Below are positions 33,311-45,439 of a DNA stretch of 64,000 nucleotides, one piece after another. The notes below the pieces were generated by a model. That model did no database searches, was not told where the DNA came from, and saw only the letters and a list, made by a program, of their open reading frames with translations. The stretch is taken from assembly GCA_022315425.1 (NCBI GenBank), contig JAIUPT010000038.1, positions 558,001-622,000 of the forward strand, written 5' to 3'. Numbering within the stretch: position 1 is the stretch's first letter; every line of letters starts with the position of its first letter. Origin of the DNA: Pseudevernia furfuracea. Lineage: Eukaryota; Ascomycota; Lecanoromycetes; Lecanorales; Parmeliaceae. The translations under genes were made by a program, and so were the position numbers.

Positions 33311-36254
33311 ATGTCCGACGCTGAACGACAATCACCAAGGACCGCAATTCGCAAATGGCTCCAACTTACTGACAACAAGTTGACCACGGAGCCCGCCAAT
33401 GCATTTCTAGAGCAACGAGACATTGAGCAGGGATCGAGGCGTCATTCGAGGCGACACCACGAGACGAGGTATCCCATAAAGACCAAAGTTCAGCATGACA
33501 AGAAAGCTGGCCTAGAGCACGAAAGACACAACAAGAGTGGAGCTCGTCAGAAGTGTGTCACAGATACAGTCCTTCCCGTCAACTCACAGCAAGCGCAACC
33601 CCAAATACACCCAAAAGAGAACACTGCCGGCAGTTCTAACGGCCTTGGTCTTGCGGAGCGGTTAGGGCTCCATGCACCATTTCGTACCTTCAAAGACCAC
33701 AGCGACAACGATATCTTTGACGTCCAAAGTCGGCCACGGAAGCGCAGGCGTAGCAGATCTTCCACGAGCTCTTACCTTGAATGTGCTGCAGCTGCCGACC
33801 TCTCGGACAATGACCATAACCAACCTAGTCATGCCACGATAGTACGCACGGAACCAGCGCTTGGCGAGAGAGGCAAGAACACTTCACTGACGGCGTCCCA
33901 GGGTTCGGAGACGATGTTACCGTCTCCAGTGAAGCTCCTGAAATCCTATGAAAGGAGACCGAGACACAAGACCCGCCAGGATCGATATGAGCTCAAAGAT
34001 AATAACCGAGATAGCAAGAAGACGAAGCAGGCTGCGAATAAAGACCGCGGAGAGAAAAAGCAGAAGAAGCACAAGCGTAAAGAAAAGTCCGGTGCAGCTT
34101 TGATGCATGACTTTGCCGCACAGAACGTGGCTCACGACCGTCTCACTGTGAGCTACACTTAGTGGTCATATGTTTCACAGATGTTTGGTGCTGATACTGA
34201 ACCAAAGCTGAAGCCCGCAAAGACCCTCGGCTTGTTCGGGAAAGGCAGAGCGTCTTCACCAGTAAGAAGAAGGGGCTGTACGTTCACTTACCTCTACCAC
34301 TATTTATCTAGCGCTGACAAAAGCTCTCTAAGTACCTGATCTTGCCTTCTCCGAAATGACCTTCCTCGCCTCTCGTCGAGAGAAGCCCAAGGACTCCTTC
34401 AAAGACTCATCTAAGAGACCCTTGGACAAGAAGCAGCGGCGGAAGTCGACCAAGGCAGCAGACACTGAAGCAGAAATTTCAAGATACTTCATTTCAGCAA
34501 AGCCTACGAGCCTCAACGTGTCAAGCTCTCACGGTCAACCATACCAACAAGACAGGAGACGGTCACGAGATCATGAGCCACCGCAAGCTTATGTCGATCT
34601 TCCAGATAGGCCTTTCCTAGGATTCGGAAGCTGTGGCCCCAATACCTCTATATCTCCGGCTATACCTCCGGCAAAAATACCTAACAACACAAATTCGAGA
34701 AGTCTCCGTCGTGGAGACTCGCGATCTCCTACTCGTTCCACAAGCTACCTCACCTGGTCCCAAAGTGGGGATCCATCCTACGCCACTCCTCCGCCTCAAA
34801 GGCGGCATCATCATGTTGAACCATTAACATCGTCAAGATTGTCGAATCAGAAACGTAAATCTCCAGCTTCTCGTAAAGACCAGCATTCGATACGACCTAT
34901 ATCTCCACGGCGTGTACCGACGTCCTCTTCGAGAACCCAAAGTGCTGCCTCCAGACCTTCCTCGAAGCACGAAAATGCAAATGAGGCTCCGGGCCATAAT
35001 ATTGAATCACGGTTGGCAACAGGTGAACGGTTTAGGTCCGGGGAGAAGATTCAAACTCACGGCAATACTGGAACTATCGAGCTTGATACTGCAAAGATTC
35101 CACAGGACACTGAAGACTTGGTCCTAGACAACACACACACAGCAGAAGCCGCCACGCATGACGGCTCTAAATTAGCATTACCACCTCGAAACCAAGCTGC
35201 TTGCCAGCCTTCAGGACATGAACCTCGATGCGAGCCACGAGCCCCAAACGTGTGTCCTTTATCGGCCCAGATGCCAATTATCTCACCACATCAAGACCCG
35301 CTTGATGATGTCCTCGAGGCACTTCTCAGAGATTGCAATACTAACGTTGCTCTTAGCAGTCCAGCCTCTCATGCAAGATCGAATCATAGCAATATTCATG
35401 TTAGCGAGGAAGCAAGAATACTAGATCGAACTAAGGAACATATACTTGTGCCTGCTGGCGCCCTTGTCAACTGTGCCTACGCTCCCCAGGCTCCGGCGTC
35501 CGGCTCAAATTCCTTTAGGCAGCCTCCCAGTACAAGCTTTCAAGAGACCTCCGCACATGACGGTTCTTTCAACAGATCGGGCTTACGCTACACCCAATGT
35601 TACCCACCCGTCCCAACGCAAATTCTAGTGGACTCAAGGAATGCATGGAATGGTTATGATAACCTTTACGAAAGGCAACGGGAGCAAGCAGATCTTACCT
35701 CATGTTCTAGAGAACATTTATCATCCTACACAGCCGTGCCAGACGACCTCTCAGGCCAGTCGCAAGAGATTGACTACGCCGCTGCACCCGACGGATACGT
35801 ATCTATGGATATAGGAGACGAGATTGATGATTACAGGCCTTATGTGTATAAGACGTTACAAGAGGGGGATGAAAATGGTGAATACCCAGGGATCGGGCAT
35901 GGTGAACGGAATGACCAATTCGTTGATCATGGGGCTTCTTACGGTCCTGGAACATCCCTTTTCGACGATTCTCAAGAAGCGTGTATCAATGGAATAATGG
36001 TCGAAAATGATGTCAATGACTACCAACAAGGAGAGGAAAATGCTCATCATGAGCAGCCATTTGCACAAGGGGCCGATCAGCATGAGCTTAAGCACCAGCT
36101 CTTTACAACAGACATCCCGGACACCTACTCCTCATGGTGGCCTCGTCATATCTTCGGTAGGAGTTACGGTCTCGAAAGGTGTGCTGCTGATGCACGGGTC
36201 CATGATGTTGATTCAGCTTTGTCTGGGTTTTGGACACCCCACAAGCTGTACTGA
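33311..36254 (+). CDS. large disordered conserved fungal protein, probably nuclear
   Basis: Three exons (33311-34147, 34208-34277, 34333-36254) join to 942 residues. The joins make DRLT-LKPAKTLGLF and RRRG-LPDLAFSEMTFLASRR, which read smoothly. The protein is mostly hydrophilic and low in complexity. Basic clusters (RPRKRRRSRSS; a Lys-rich stretch before SGAALMHDF) look like nuclear signals. Short hydrophobic blocks are the likely conserved parts: an N-terminal TAIRKWLQLTD, EISRYFISAK (about 335-350) and an extreme C-terminus SALSGFWTPHKLY. I recall similar uncharacterised ascomycete proteins with this layout and know no function. The pattern suggests a scaffold carrying short binding motifs, possibly in chromatin or chromosome biology; that is inference only. 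Confidence 0.75.
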
Positions 36255-36739
36255 GAATCCGATTTTTCTGTGTTAGAGATTTTGAGCGTGAGTGTCGTGC
36301 CGATAGCACAGGCTTTGGAATGCATATTTATCCTTCAATATAAGTTCTTACAGGCTCTCCCATTTATTACCTTCCCACAGCCTCGGGCTAAAAGTTAGTA
36401 TGCCAAGCCTGCTAGCTTATCGATAAGATAGAGCTAGGCCGAGATCAGTGATTTGCGCTACCTAATCCTTGCATTTACTCCCAAAGGATCCGCCTCTTTG
36501 ACTACCCACTCAGCTACGTCTCCCACTCCTGTTCTGAGAAGGCTTGGGACAACGATTCAACCTCTTCATTTTACAAATGAACCTGGATGTCAAGATATGG
36601 GCCTTCTAACATGACTTGAAATAGCAAAAAGAAACAATGCTAAGCACCTGATCACAAACCTGTGATCTATGCATTAGAATATGGCTTTCCATCAAATACC
36701 ATCACGATCCAGCTATTATAGTCCGAGTACATCTCGAAC
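36255..36739. other. intergenic
   Basis: Tandem spacing between the disordered-protein gene and ATG14. No coding sequence is supported. Confidence 0.5.
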
Positions 36740-38460
36740 ATGCAGTGTGAGATCTGTCATCGCTCCGCCAGCAACCGACTGCCCTTCAACTGCACATTTT
36801 GCGCTCGAGATGCCCTCTATCAACCCAGGATACAGCTGGCCCAAACACTATTGCATACGGAAGCCCTAGGGAAAGAGGTGGAACAAAGTGTGGTAGGCAC
36901 CTCAAGGAAGGAGGAGCCCAGGCCTTCGGCAGGCACCAAAGCCTCAGATTTGAACCACACTTGGACCGTCCACCGTGCAGCATCCGACCAGCTCATATTG
37001 GACGAAAAGACCCAGGCTGTTTTAAGTCATGTCAAAGCTCTGCGTGAGGAGACCCAGAAAATCAAAACCGAGATTGCGGCAAGGAGAGTGAGGCTCCTGA
37101 GGCGACGTTCAGAATTCGCCTCAGCAAAGCAGGAGCTGTCTCAAAGCCAAGCAAGCGCTGTCGAGCTAGTAGACAAGGGCATCAAGCGCACCGAACATAG
37201 ATGGGATATCATGCACAACAAGACGGCAGAGTCTCGATTTTTTCTATGCAGGGAAGTAGCGTTGCTCTACGGCCTGCATCAACGGAAGCGGAAGAAGGGC
37301 GGATTGGGCAGAGATGTTTATTTCATCGGAGGCGTGCCCATTGTTGATCTAAGGGATTTGAACAGTATGCACGTCTTTCATAGATCTAGCCAGTATACTA
37401 AAACGTTATAGATGCAGCACCAGCCCACGTTACAACCTCTACCACTAACCTCGCCCACCTCACCCACCTGGTCTCACATTACCTCTCCCTCCGCCTCCCT
37501 GCCGAGATAACCCTCCCTCATAGTGACTACCCCTTCCCAACAATCTTCTCACCTAGCTCCTCTTACACATCTCGCGAAGTACCGTTCCCGGGCTCTACAC
37601 CACATCACTCCTCGCACAACAGCCCGTCGGCCTCCCGCGATTCAGATAAACGCCCGCCGCCTAGACCTAGGCCGCTACACCTCAACAAGAAGTTGTCTGC
37701 GCTCGCTAAAGATGATCAAGTAGCCTATGCATCTTTCGTAGAAGGCATCACCTTCCTAGCGTGGGACATAGCATGGCTTTGCGAAACGCAAGGTATGAAC
37801 GTCGGCGGTAGCTCTTGGGAAGAAGTCTGTGCTTTGGGTAGGAACTTGTGGCACTTACTACTCGCCCCTCCACCGCGCCCTTCAGTACCAAGAGAAATCT
37901 CAAGCAAAGGCTCTCCACAAAAGCCCACGACCTCCCGCATTCCCAACGCCTCAAATCGCCCACCTGAAGCGGACAATACCCAAGACGCGCCAACTTTAGG
38001 CCACTTCTCACATGGCACCGCATACGGCTTTCTCGCATCTGCCTCTGGAGCAAAATACATGCGTGACTGGCGATTACAATCTCCTGTCAAAGTAATCGAG
38101 AAGGTCAAGGCTATGCTGTTGGCCGAGAGAACAGGTGCGGAGTGGGAGATTCTAGAGGGCAATGAGTGGGAGGAGGAGGAAGGGCAAGCTGAAGTACCAG
38201 TGGGTCAGGTAGGAACTGTGGGTAGAATTTCCAAGGTAGAGGAGACTGGCGTTTTGGTGCCAGCACAGGCGAAGGTTGGGGTACAGTACGCAGGCGATGG
38301 AAGTCGAATACCTAGGATTGAGGAGACTGGAATAATCGTGCCAGGACAGGGAGTAAAGATAGGGATCGGTGGCGTAGAGCAAGGTAGCGGTGCAGATGGA
38401 GAGGAAATCGAGGAGAAAGGGAAGGGCAAGAGTGGGTGGATGAAGCTTAAGAGTAGGTGA
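36740..38460 (+). CDS. ATG14: autophagy PI3K-complex subunit Atg14-like
   Basis: Two exons (36740-37364, 37412-38460; intron 47 nt with a TACTAAAAC branch) give 557 residues. The start MQCEICHRSASNRLPFNCTFC with two CxxC pairs is the Cys-rich ER-targeting N-terminus of Atg14-type proteins. A coiled coil follows (about 95-165, KALREETQKIKTEIAARRVRLLRRR), then the Vps38/Atg14 core YFIGGVPIVDLRDLNN, LSHYLSLRLP and FVEGITFLAWDIAWLCETQG. The C-terminal region is acidic and contains two copies of an EETGxxVP element. Atg14 directs the Vps34-Vps15-Vps30 PI3-kinase to the pre-autophagosomal site. UVRAG/Vps38 is the main alternative; the Cys motif favours Atg14. Confidence 0.82.
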
Positions 38461-39398
38461 CCAACTCGACCACTGGTATAAATGGCAGGCCAGTAATCTT
38501 GGATAATATGAAGAGCCCACTTGTGGACTCGAAAGGGAAAAAGCTCTCGAGCGAAGAAATCCTACCTTGGGATGGCCGAAACATCAAACAAGCTGGCAAA
38601 AATAGCCCGCAACCCGAGGCACCAAAAACCATCATCCTCACGTCGATACTGGGTGTTATTCACTATCGAAACTACCCCAAAATGAGTTAGAAAGCTCAGA
38701 AAGTACCCTTCTTGCTACTGTTTTGATCAAAGGTTTAATGGTGTGTTCCCCTTTCAACTGCCATTTTTCTCGGACACCCTGCCTAAACCCCTGACAGGAC
38801 AGTTCGTGGATCATCATTGTCTCAAGTCAGGGAGAGGGAGAGAGAGACACACACATACATACAGACAGGACTCTTGGCTGCCCCTTCAAAGGGAATGGAT
38901 GCCACTTTTTCAGACAATTCTGCTGCTGGGATTTGGAAAATGTCGAGATTCTCCTCCCTATGCATGACTTCTGCTACATTCTCTTACCAGATATTTCTCC
39001 CTAAAAACTCTCTAAATAAGATGCAATGGAGCTTACCGGTACCCAGCCTGACGGGTTCCTCCCGCTGAAAACTGCGCGTTTGTTCATTTTCGTTGATTCA
39101 ATAAACCTTGGAGGCTGTCGAAGTCTGCTGCATCATTTTTAACCGATCCATGAAACCTACTTTATATAAGATGGAAAGGGAGCTAAGCCGTTGGACGCCT
39201 GAGAGCAACTAGCAATCAAGCGAACTCGTCATGGATGTAGTTGGCGCAGTATCTGAAGCACTGGACACCTGCACCCATTGCCAACAGGACCTGTGTTCGG
39301 AGTTTGTACTGCGAAAAGCGATTCACGAATCTTCCTTCCGGAATGTCACATTCTAGGTGAGGCGTATTCGAAGTGAGAGCATTGATTTCATTGCTAAA
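38461..39398. other. convergent 3' region
   Basis: Contains a purine-rich GA/CA simple stretch at about 38828-38860 and short open frames without features. No gene is supported. Confidence 0.45.
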
Positions 39399-40100
39399 CT
39401 ACTCAAGATCCATAGCGTCTTCATCCTCTTCAATACCCATGACCTGATCCGCAGCAACATGCCCCAGATTGATCACCCCATTCGGCTTCCCATTCCTTTC
39501 GCCTCCATCGACATGTCTTGCAGGAGCCGCCTCAGCTTCAGCACCATGCAACTGCTTCTCCCTCGCCCTCGCTCTACTCTCGATGATAGCCTTTCTGACC
39601 TTGTCCTGCTCTTCGGGTACGGACAGAGACGATGGTACGCTGTAAAGTACCATCTCATTGCCAGTAGATGGATGGCCTTCTCCTAATAGCACGGACTTCG
39701 GGATTTTGCCCATCATGCCCAGCTTCTTGTCGATGTCAGGCAAAAAGACTAGCCTTTCCTCCTCTGATTCTATATCTGCAAGCTCGTCGTCCAGGTTGTG
39801 GATGTAGACTCTGTCTTTCGTATCGTCAAGTTGCATTGACTCGCTCTCGTTGTTGCCATCAGTGCGTGCGGGTGGGGTATGTTGGACAGGGAGGTAGAGC
39901 TTGCCATTTTGCTCTGTAGAGCGCATCAGCTTTTGTCCCAAAGGTTTGTGGGTCAATAGATCTGTCTTACCAAGGTTAAGCAAATCGAATCGCTTAGCAA
40001 GTCGCTGCTCGTTCCCCAGGTCGTCATCGGCTTTGCGCTTCTTTACGCCCGAGGGCTTACCCCAATTGCCAGTAACCCCATTGGAAGCTGGCCTCGACAT
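39399..40100 (-). CDS. conserved fungal protein of unknown function
   Basis: Single exon. The frame is open from 40199, but MSRPASNG at 40100 is the likely start and gives 233 residues. A basic N-terminus with KKRKADDD (possible nuclear signal) is followed by an LAKRFDLLNL helix, a YLPV strand, then MQLDDTKDRVYIHNLDDELADIE, a FLPDIDKKL segment, a NEMVLYSVPSSLSVPEEQ block and a helix rich in Arg/Glu/Ala. The spacing of acidic and hydrophobic residues looks strongly conserved rather than random. I recall similar uncharacterised ascomycete proteins and cannot assign a role. It shares a 239-bp divergent promoter with RPL12, which hints at growth-linked expression. Confidence 0.75.
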   Translation of the reverse strand: MSRPASNGVTGNWGKPSGVKKRKADDDLGNEQRLAKRFDLLNLGKTDLLTHKPLGQKLMRSTEQNGKLYLPVQHTPPARTDGNNESESMQLDDTKDRVYIHNLDDELADIESEEERLVFLPDIDKKLGMMGKIPKSVLLGEGHPSTGNEMVLYSVPSSLSVPEEQDKVRKAIIESRARAREKQLHGAEAEAAPARHVDGGERNGKPNGVINLGHVAADQVMGIEEDEDAMDLE

Positions 40101-40339
40101 TGGGTACTTTGAGAGGCATATCACGCAGCAGAATCGATGATGCAGGAAATCAAGTTGTTTGTACCAATTGGTCACCAGAATGCGATGGAACAAGTACACT
40201 TTGATAGGGCTGATAGTCCGACATCACGCTAATCTGAAAACCACTAGCTCCCACAAATGCTGCCGCATCAGAACTTCGAGATGTTCAGTTGCTCAATTTC
40301 CTTGACCAGCGTCGACTTTCCGAGAATTGCATTCTCAAA

Positions 40340-41070
40340 ATGCGTACGTAGCTACTCTACTAGGTATATCATCACTGGCTGACAGGTGTGGGTACAGCTC
40401 CAAAATTCGACCCCAATGAGGTGAAGGAGATGTGTGTACCGCCTCGAACCTTCCCCCCTTCCCCCAATTTCGTTGCGGCAGCTTCAGGCTGACATATATT
40501 TTCGTAGCACCTTGAGAGCGACCGGAGGTGAAGTCGGTGCTTCCTCAGCCCTTGCGCCCAAGATCGGTCCCCTAGGGCTGTCGCCAAAGAAGGTCGGAGA
40601 AGATATTGCCAAAGCTACTGGTGACTGGGTATGCACGAAAAATCATCGATGGTGCAGACTAGATTGCTCACACCTCCATAGAAAGGTCTCCGTGTAACTG
40701 TCAAACTCACCATCCAAAACCGTCAAGCCGCCGTCTCAGTCGTCCCATCCGCATCCTCCCTTGTTATTAGAGCTCTCAAAGAGCCACCCCGAGATCGAAA
40801 GAAGGAAAAGAACATCAAGCACTCCAAATCAATACCCCTCGATGAGATCATCAGTATCGCGAGGACTATGCGGTTCAAGAGCTTAGCGAAGGAACTGTCA
40901 GGGACGGTCAAGGAGGTGCTGGGTACGGCTTTCAGTGTGGGATGCCAGGTTGATGGCAGGAGTCCGAAGGAAGTTAGCGACGATATTGAGAGTGGGACTA
41001 TCGAGAGTAGGTTCCTCTATACTCCTGCTGAAGAAGACATGCTGACAGTGCAAAAGTTCCCGAGGAATGA
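40340..41070 (+). CDS. RPL12: 60S ribosomal protein uL11 (L12)
   Basis: Five exons (40340-40343, 40398-40431, 40508-40628, 40682-41006, 41057-41070) give exactly 165 residues, the eukaryotic uL11 length. The first coding exon is just ATGC and the last adds only IPEE after GTIE. MPPKFDPNEVK, LRATGGEVGASSALAPKIGPLGLSPKKVGEDIAKAT, KGLRVTVKLTIQNRQ and the rRNA-binding C-terminal domain are all present. uL11 forms the base of the P-stalk with 25S rRNA at the GTPase centre. Intron-rich structure with a split start codon is common for fungal ribosomal protein genes. Confidence 0.96.
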
Positions 41071-42178
41071 CAATGGATCATGATAATGCATACTACGGCA
41101 TTTTCCTCCCTCTTCATAGCTAGATGAATCAAGACAAGTCTGCGCGAACAAAATATAGCCTATCTTTCCCGGGAGATTTTGCCATGTTGTTTCCACGTTT
41201 GACCTACTTTGCCAACACTCTGGCCCTTACCTCCTTTCCCTCTGAGGATCGGTTCAATCTATGGTTCGGGCCTATTTTGGTGCAAAGGAGATGATATCCA
41301 TCAGGAAGGCCCACTACTCACCACGACATCTTACCTACGGGAGTGGGTGTGGGGGTCCATCTTTCAGGGTCTACATGCTTGCTAGGTCTAGTGAATTTCC
41401 TTCACTCTCAGCTTCAATTATACATACCCTTCTGCTCTCAAATTACGATTGCAGGTCGCTTTTTATGCCCACTTTGTTCGGCGCGTACGAGCAGTCATTT
41501 CCGCTTTGTTGAGACGTCCGTTGCATCGGCTCGCATTTCCCAGATGGTTTCGCAGTGAGTGCTGTTCACATGTTGTTCTTGATTTCTATGTCTACTACTA
41601 CAGCATTCAATAAGAATCATCCACTGTTACTGTCGCTCTACCAGATCCGGCTCATCCAGCAGGGGGAGGAGGCAGTGAATGTTTCGTGGCGGTATTGCCA
41701 CTTTCATGAAATGGTCGGCTAGGCTACAGATATATCTTGTTGTGGAGGCCTACTGGAAAGACTTTGTACAGCCGATAAGCTGCGTGGGACCGTTCACCAA
41801 CACGACGCTGGAGGAGCTGCTAGGTATAATAAGTAACGCTGGGAGGAGGAGAAACTTGCCTTGTATGTAAAGTTTAGTTGAAATTGACTTCTTGGTTGCA
41901 GTGAGCTTTGATAGAGTAGACAGAACGTATAAGCATGCGCGAGACCAGCATGGTTATATTGTAAACGGAACCTATGTGCCCACACGAGTTGAAGAGTTCT
42001 AGGTTGCGGCTTTGCCTATGCGGAGTTTATGCCCCCAAATGACCGTCAGTCAAGTCCACTGACTCTCGTAAACTCCGATTTTTCCGGTCCACAGTCTGGG
42101 AAAGAGTTTTGATTCAGTCTAGATACGCACCAAAATCCGTTTGACGTGCCAGTCCATCGGTCATTGGCTCTCCGCTTG
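41071..42178. other. intergenic between RPL12 and ALA1
   Basis: No firmly supported gene. A candidate small spliced frame lies at 41456-41709 (listed separately). The last part is the ALA1 promoter. Confidence 0.45.
41456..41709 (+). CDS. candidate 3' exons of a small basic protein (doubtful)
   Basis: After an acceptor-like GATTGCAG, a frame starting at 41456 reads VAFYAHFVRRVRAVISALLRR and ends in RW at a GTGAGT donor (41555). An acceptor CTCTACCAG (41644) restores the frame for a short tail (SECFVAVLPLS) and a stop at 41707-41709. Good splice signals and an amphipathic basic helix are in favour. I could not find a convincing first exon or start codon, and I recognise no family. It may be chance. 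Confidence 0.22.
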
Positions 42179-45100
42179 ATGCGAGGTGTGGGAGTGGTGA
42201 GGAGTGGCGGACATTTTCTGAGTCACGGTATACCACTGAAACGGTACAACTCGAAGCTACCAACCTTTCTAAAGCACGAACATTCCCATAACGCTCAGTA
42301 TTTTGGGAGCAAATATCCCAAGATGGGTTCAACAACGGAGGAGTGGCCCGCTGTGCGCGTGCGAGATACTTTTGTAGACTTCTTCAAGAAGAATGGGCAT
42401 ACATTCGGTAACACCAGTGCTTGAGAGAGATAGACACTGGAACTAATGTACCTTACAGTACCCTCATCCTCCGTCGTACCACATTCAGATCCTACCCTCC
42501 TGTTCGCCAATGCTGGCATGAACCAGTACAAATCCATATTTCTCGGTACCGTCGATCCTTCCTCAGACTTTGCGCAGCTCAAGCGCGCCGTGAATTCCCA
42601 AAAGGTCAGCAAACACTCCGTTTATTGGGGCAAAAAGCTGATAGGAACAGTGTATACGTGCGGGAGGCAAACACAATGTAAGCTGCTGCTCCATCAGCCA
42701 GAGAACGTGGCTTACATCTGAAGGATCTCGACGATGTGGGCAAGGACAGCTACCACCACGTGAGTCTCGCCATGGTCAGGTGTACACAGCGGCTCAGGCT
42801 TACCGTTCGCATAGACCTTCTTTGAGATGCTGGGAAATTGGAGTTTCGGAGACTACTTCAAGCAAGGCGCGATCGAATTTTCATGGGAACTTCTCACCAA
42901 GGTCTACGGAATAGAACCTGACCGCCTCTACGTGACCTACTTCGAGGGCAACGAACTTGGAGGCCTCGAACCAGATCTAGAGGCTAAGAAAATATGGATG
43001 TCCGTTGGAGTCGCGGAGGACCATATTCTGCCCGGAGACATGAAAGACAATTTCTGGGAGATGGGAGACCAAGGGCCCTGTGGACCTTGTAGTGAGGTAC
43101 ATTACGACAGGATTGGAGGCAGGAATGCTGCCCATCTTGTCAATCAAGACGACCCTAATGTGCTGGAGATCTGGAATAACGTTTTCATACAATACAATCG
43201 GGAACCAGATAAGTCGCTGCGGCCATTGCCAAAAAAGCACGTTGACACTGGCTTGGGCTATGAAAGATTGGTTTCAGTCCTGCAGAACAAGCCTTCGAAC
43301 TATGATACAGACGTTTTCACTCCGCTTTTTGCTCGAATACAGGAGATCACCGGTGCGAGAGAATACAGAGGCAAGTTTGGAGACGATGATCCAAATGGCA
43401 TCGACACAGCTTATCGAGTAGTCGCTGATCATGTTCGGACTCTCACCTTTGCTATAACCGACGGAGCAGTACCAAATGCTGATGGCAGAGGTTACGTTGT
43501 CCGCAGAGTACTAAGGAGGGGTGTTCGGTATGCGAGGAAATACTTCAATTCGGAGATTGGCGAGTTTTTCTCTAAGATTGTACCAACCCTGGTGCACCAG
43601 ATGGGTGATATGTTTCCTGAGATCAAGAGGAAAGAGTCGGATGTCATCGAGATATTGAATGAAGAAGAAATATCTTTTGCTAAGACCCTTGACCGAGGAG
43701 AGAGGCAATTTGAGCACTACGCACAGAAGGCGAACCTAAAAGACTCAAAGAAGCTGCATGGTGCTGATGTTTGGCGATTGTACGATACGTTTGGATTTCC
43801 AGTGGACTTGACAAGACTCATGGCCGAGGAGAGAGGTCTGAAGATTGATGATACCGAGTTCGAAGAGGCTCGACTGAAGGCAAAGGAGGCTAGTCGAGGA
43901 GAGAAGAAGGCTGCCTCGGATATGGTGAAGTTGGATGTCCACGACCTTGGCAAGCTATCGAAGATGAACGATGTGTCGCCAACTGATGATAACCCAAAGT
44001 TCGGAAGAGAGAACATCACATCACAGATCAAGGCGATTTACCATGCGAAGAAATTCCTCCAATCAACAAAAGAAATACCGGAGGATGAGCAGTTGGGCTT
44101 GATCGTTGACCGGACCAACTTCTATGCCGAGCAAGGTGGTCAAGAGAACGATACTGGCAAAATCATCATTGATGGTGTTGCTGAACTTAAAGTGGAGAAC
44201 GTGCAGGTCTACGCTGGCTACGTGCTACATACTGGCTACTTAGAGTACGGCTCACTCTCTGTTGGGGACGAAGTTATCTGCGAATACGACGAGCTTCGAA
44301 GGTGGCCAATACGTAACAATCACACGGGCACACACATACTCAACTTTGCGCTAAGAGAAGTCCTTGGAGACGGCGTCGATCAGAAGGGTTCTCTTGTCGC
44401 TCCAGAAAAGTTACGGTTCGACTTCTCGCATAAAGCGGGTGTTTCAATCGAGGAGCTGGAGCGAATCGAAGATATCTCGACCAAGTACATCAGACAAAAT
44501 TTCCAAGTGTACTCGAAAAGCGTACCTCTCGCCACCGCAAGAGAAATCGAGGGGCTCCGCGCTGTCTTTGGTGAGACATACCCAGATCCCGTTCGAGTCG
44601 TATCCGTTGGCGTCGAGGTCGAAGAGCTCCTCCAGAATGTCAAAGACCCAGCATGGAAAGGAGTGAGTATCGAATTCTGCGGTGGAACTCATGTGCAGAA
44701 AACTGGCGACATCAAAGAGCTCGTTATCGTAGAAGAGAGCGGTATCGCCAAGGGCATACGGCGTATCGTCGCTGTGACTGGCGAAGATGCATACACAGTG
44801 CAACGTGTCGCTGTAGAGTTTCAGAAGAGATTAGAAGAACTCGAACGCATGTCTCACGGCCACAAAAAGGAACAAGCAATCAAAACTACACAATCGGACC
44901 TGAATCAGCTCTCGATATCCTACATTACAAAGTCCAAAATTCGGGATCAATTCGCCAAGATCAACAAAGCACAGCTCGAGGAGCAGAAGGCAGTGCAGAA
45001 GGCAGAATCGAAGAAAGCTCTTGATGCTGTCACGGAGTACTTCGCCCAGCACAAGGATAGCAAGCAGTACATCGCCAAGTTGCCCATCTCGGCGAACAAC

Positions 45101-45439
45101 AAGGCTATCAGTGATGTGATCAAGCATATACAAACGAAGAACAAGGACAAGACCGTTTATCTGTTTGCGGCGGATGAGGGAGAGGGAAAGGTGATTCATG
45201 GATGCCATGTTTCTGAGGTATGCTGCCCTCTCACCGTTGACTTCAGTAGCTGACACAAGTTGTAGGAAGCAAGCAAAGCTGGCCTCTCCGCCAACGAATG
45301 GGCCGTTAATATCTCAAACGTTGTCGGTGGAAAGGCTGTCGGGAAGGGGTCTACATGTGTAAGCAACGGGCCACATCCGGAAAAGGTGGACGATGCTGTA
45401 GAGGCTGCGACAAAGTATCTGGACCAGTTCCATCTGTGA
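42179..45439 (+). CDS. ALA1: alanyl-tRNA synthetase, mitochondrial and cytosolic
   Basis: Six exons (42179-42407, 42459-42604, 42651-42677, 42724-42759, 42815-45217, 45266-45439) give 1,004 residues. ATG 42179 adds a basic leader (MRGVGVVRSGGHFLSHG), while the second in-frame ATG at 42322 (MGSTTEEWPAVRVRDTF) begins the cytosolic form, as in yeast ALA1. Class II motif 1 and 2 regions ([38 protein letters not shown]) and the GPCGPCSEVHYDR segment are intact. The editing domain has HTGTHILNF and CGGTHVQKTG zinc ligands, followed by the C-Ala domain ending EKVDDAVEAATKYL. It charges tRNA-Ala in both compartments. Three tiny exons of 27-146 nt cluster before motif 2. Confidence 0.95.

Noticed and set aside
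34148..34180. 33-nt intron in the disordered-protein gene
   Set aside because: Too short; using the next acceptor (34207) gives a normal 60-nt intron with a branch point and a smoother protein join.
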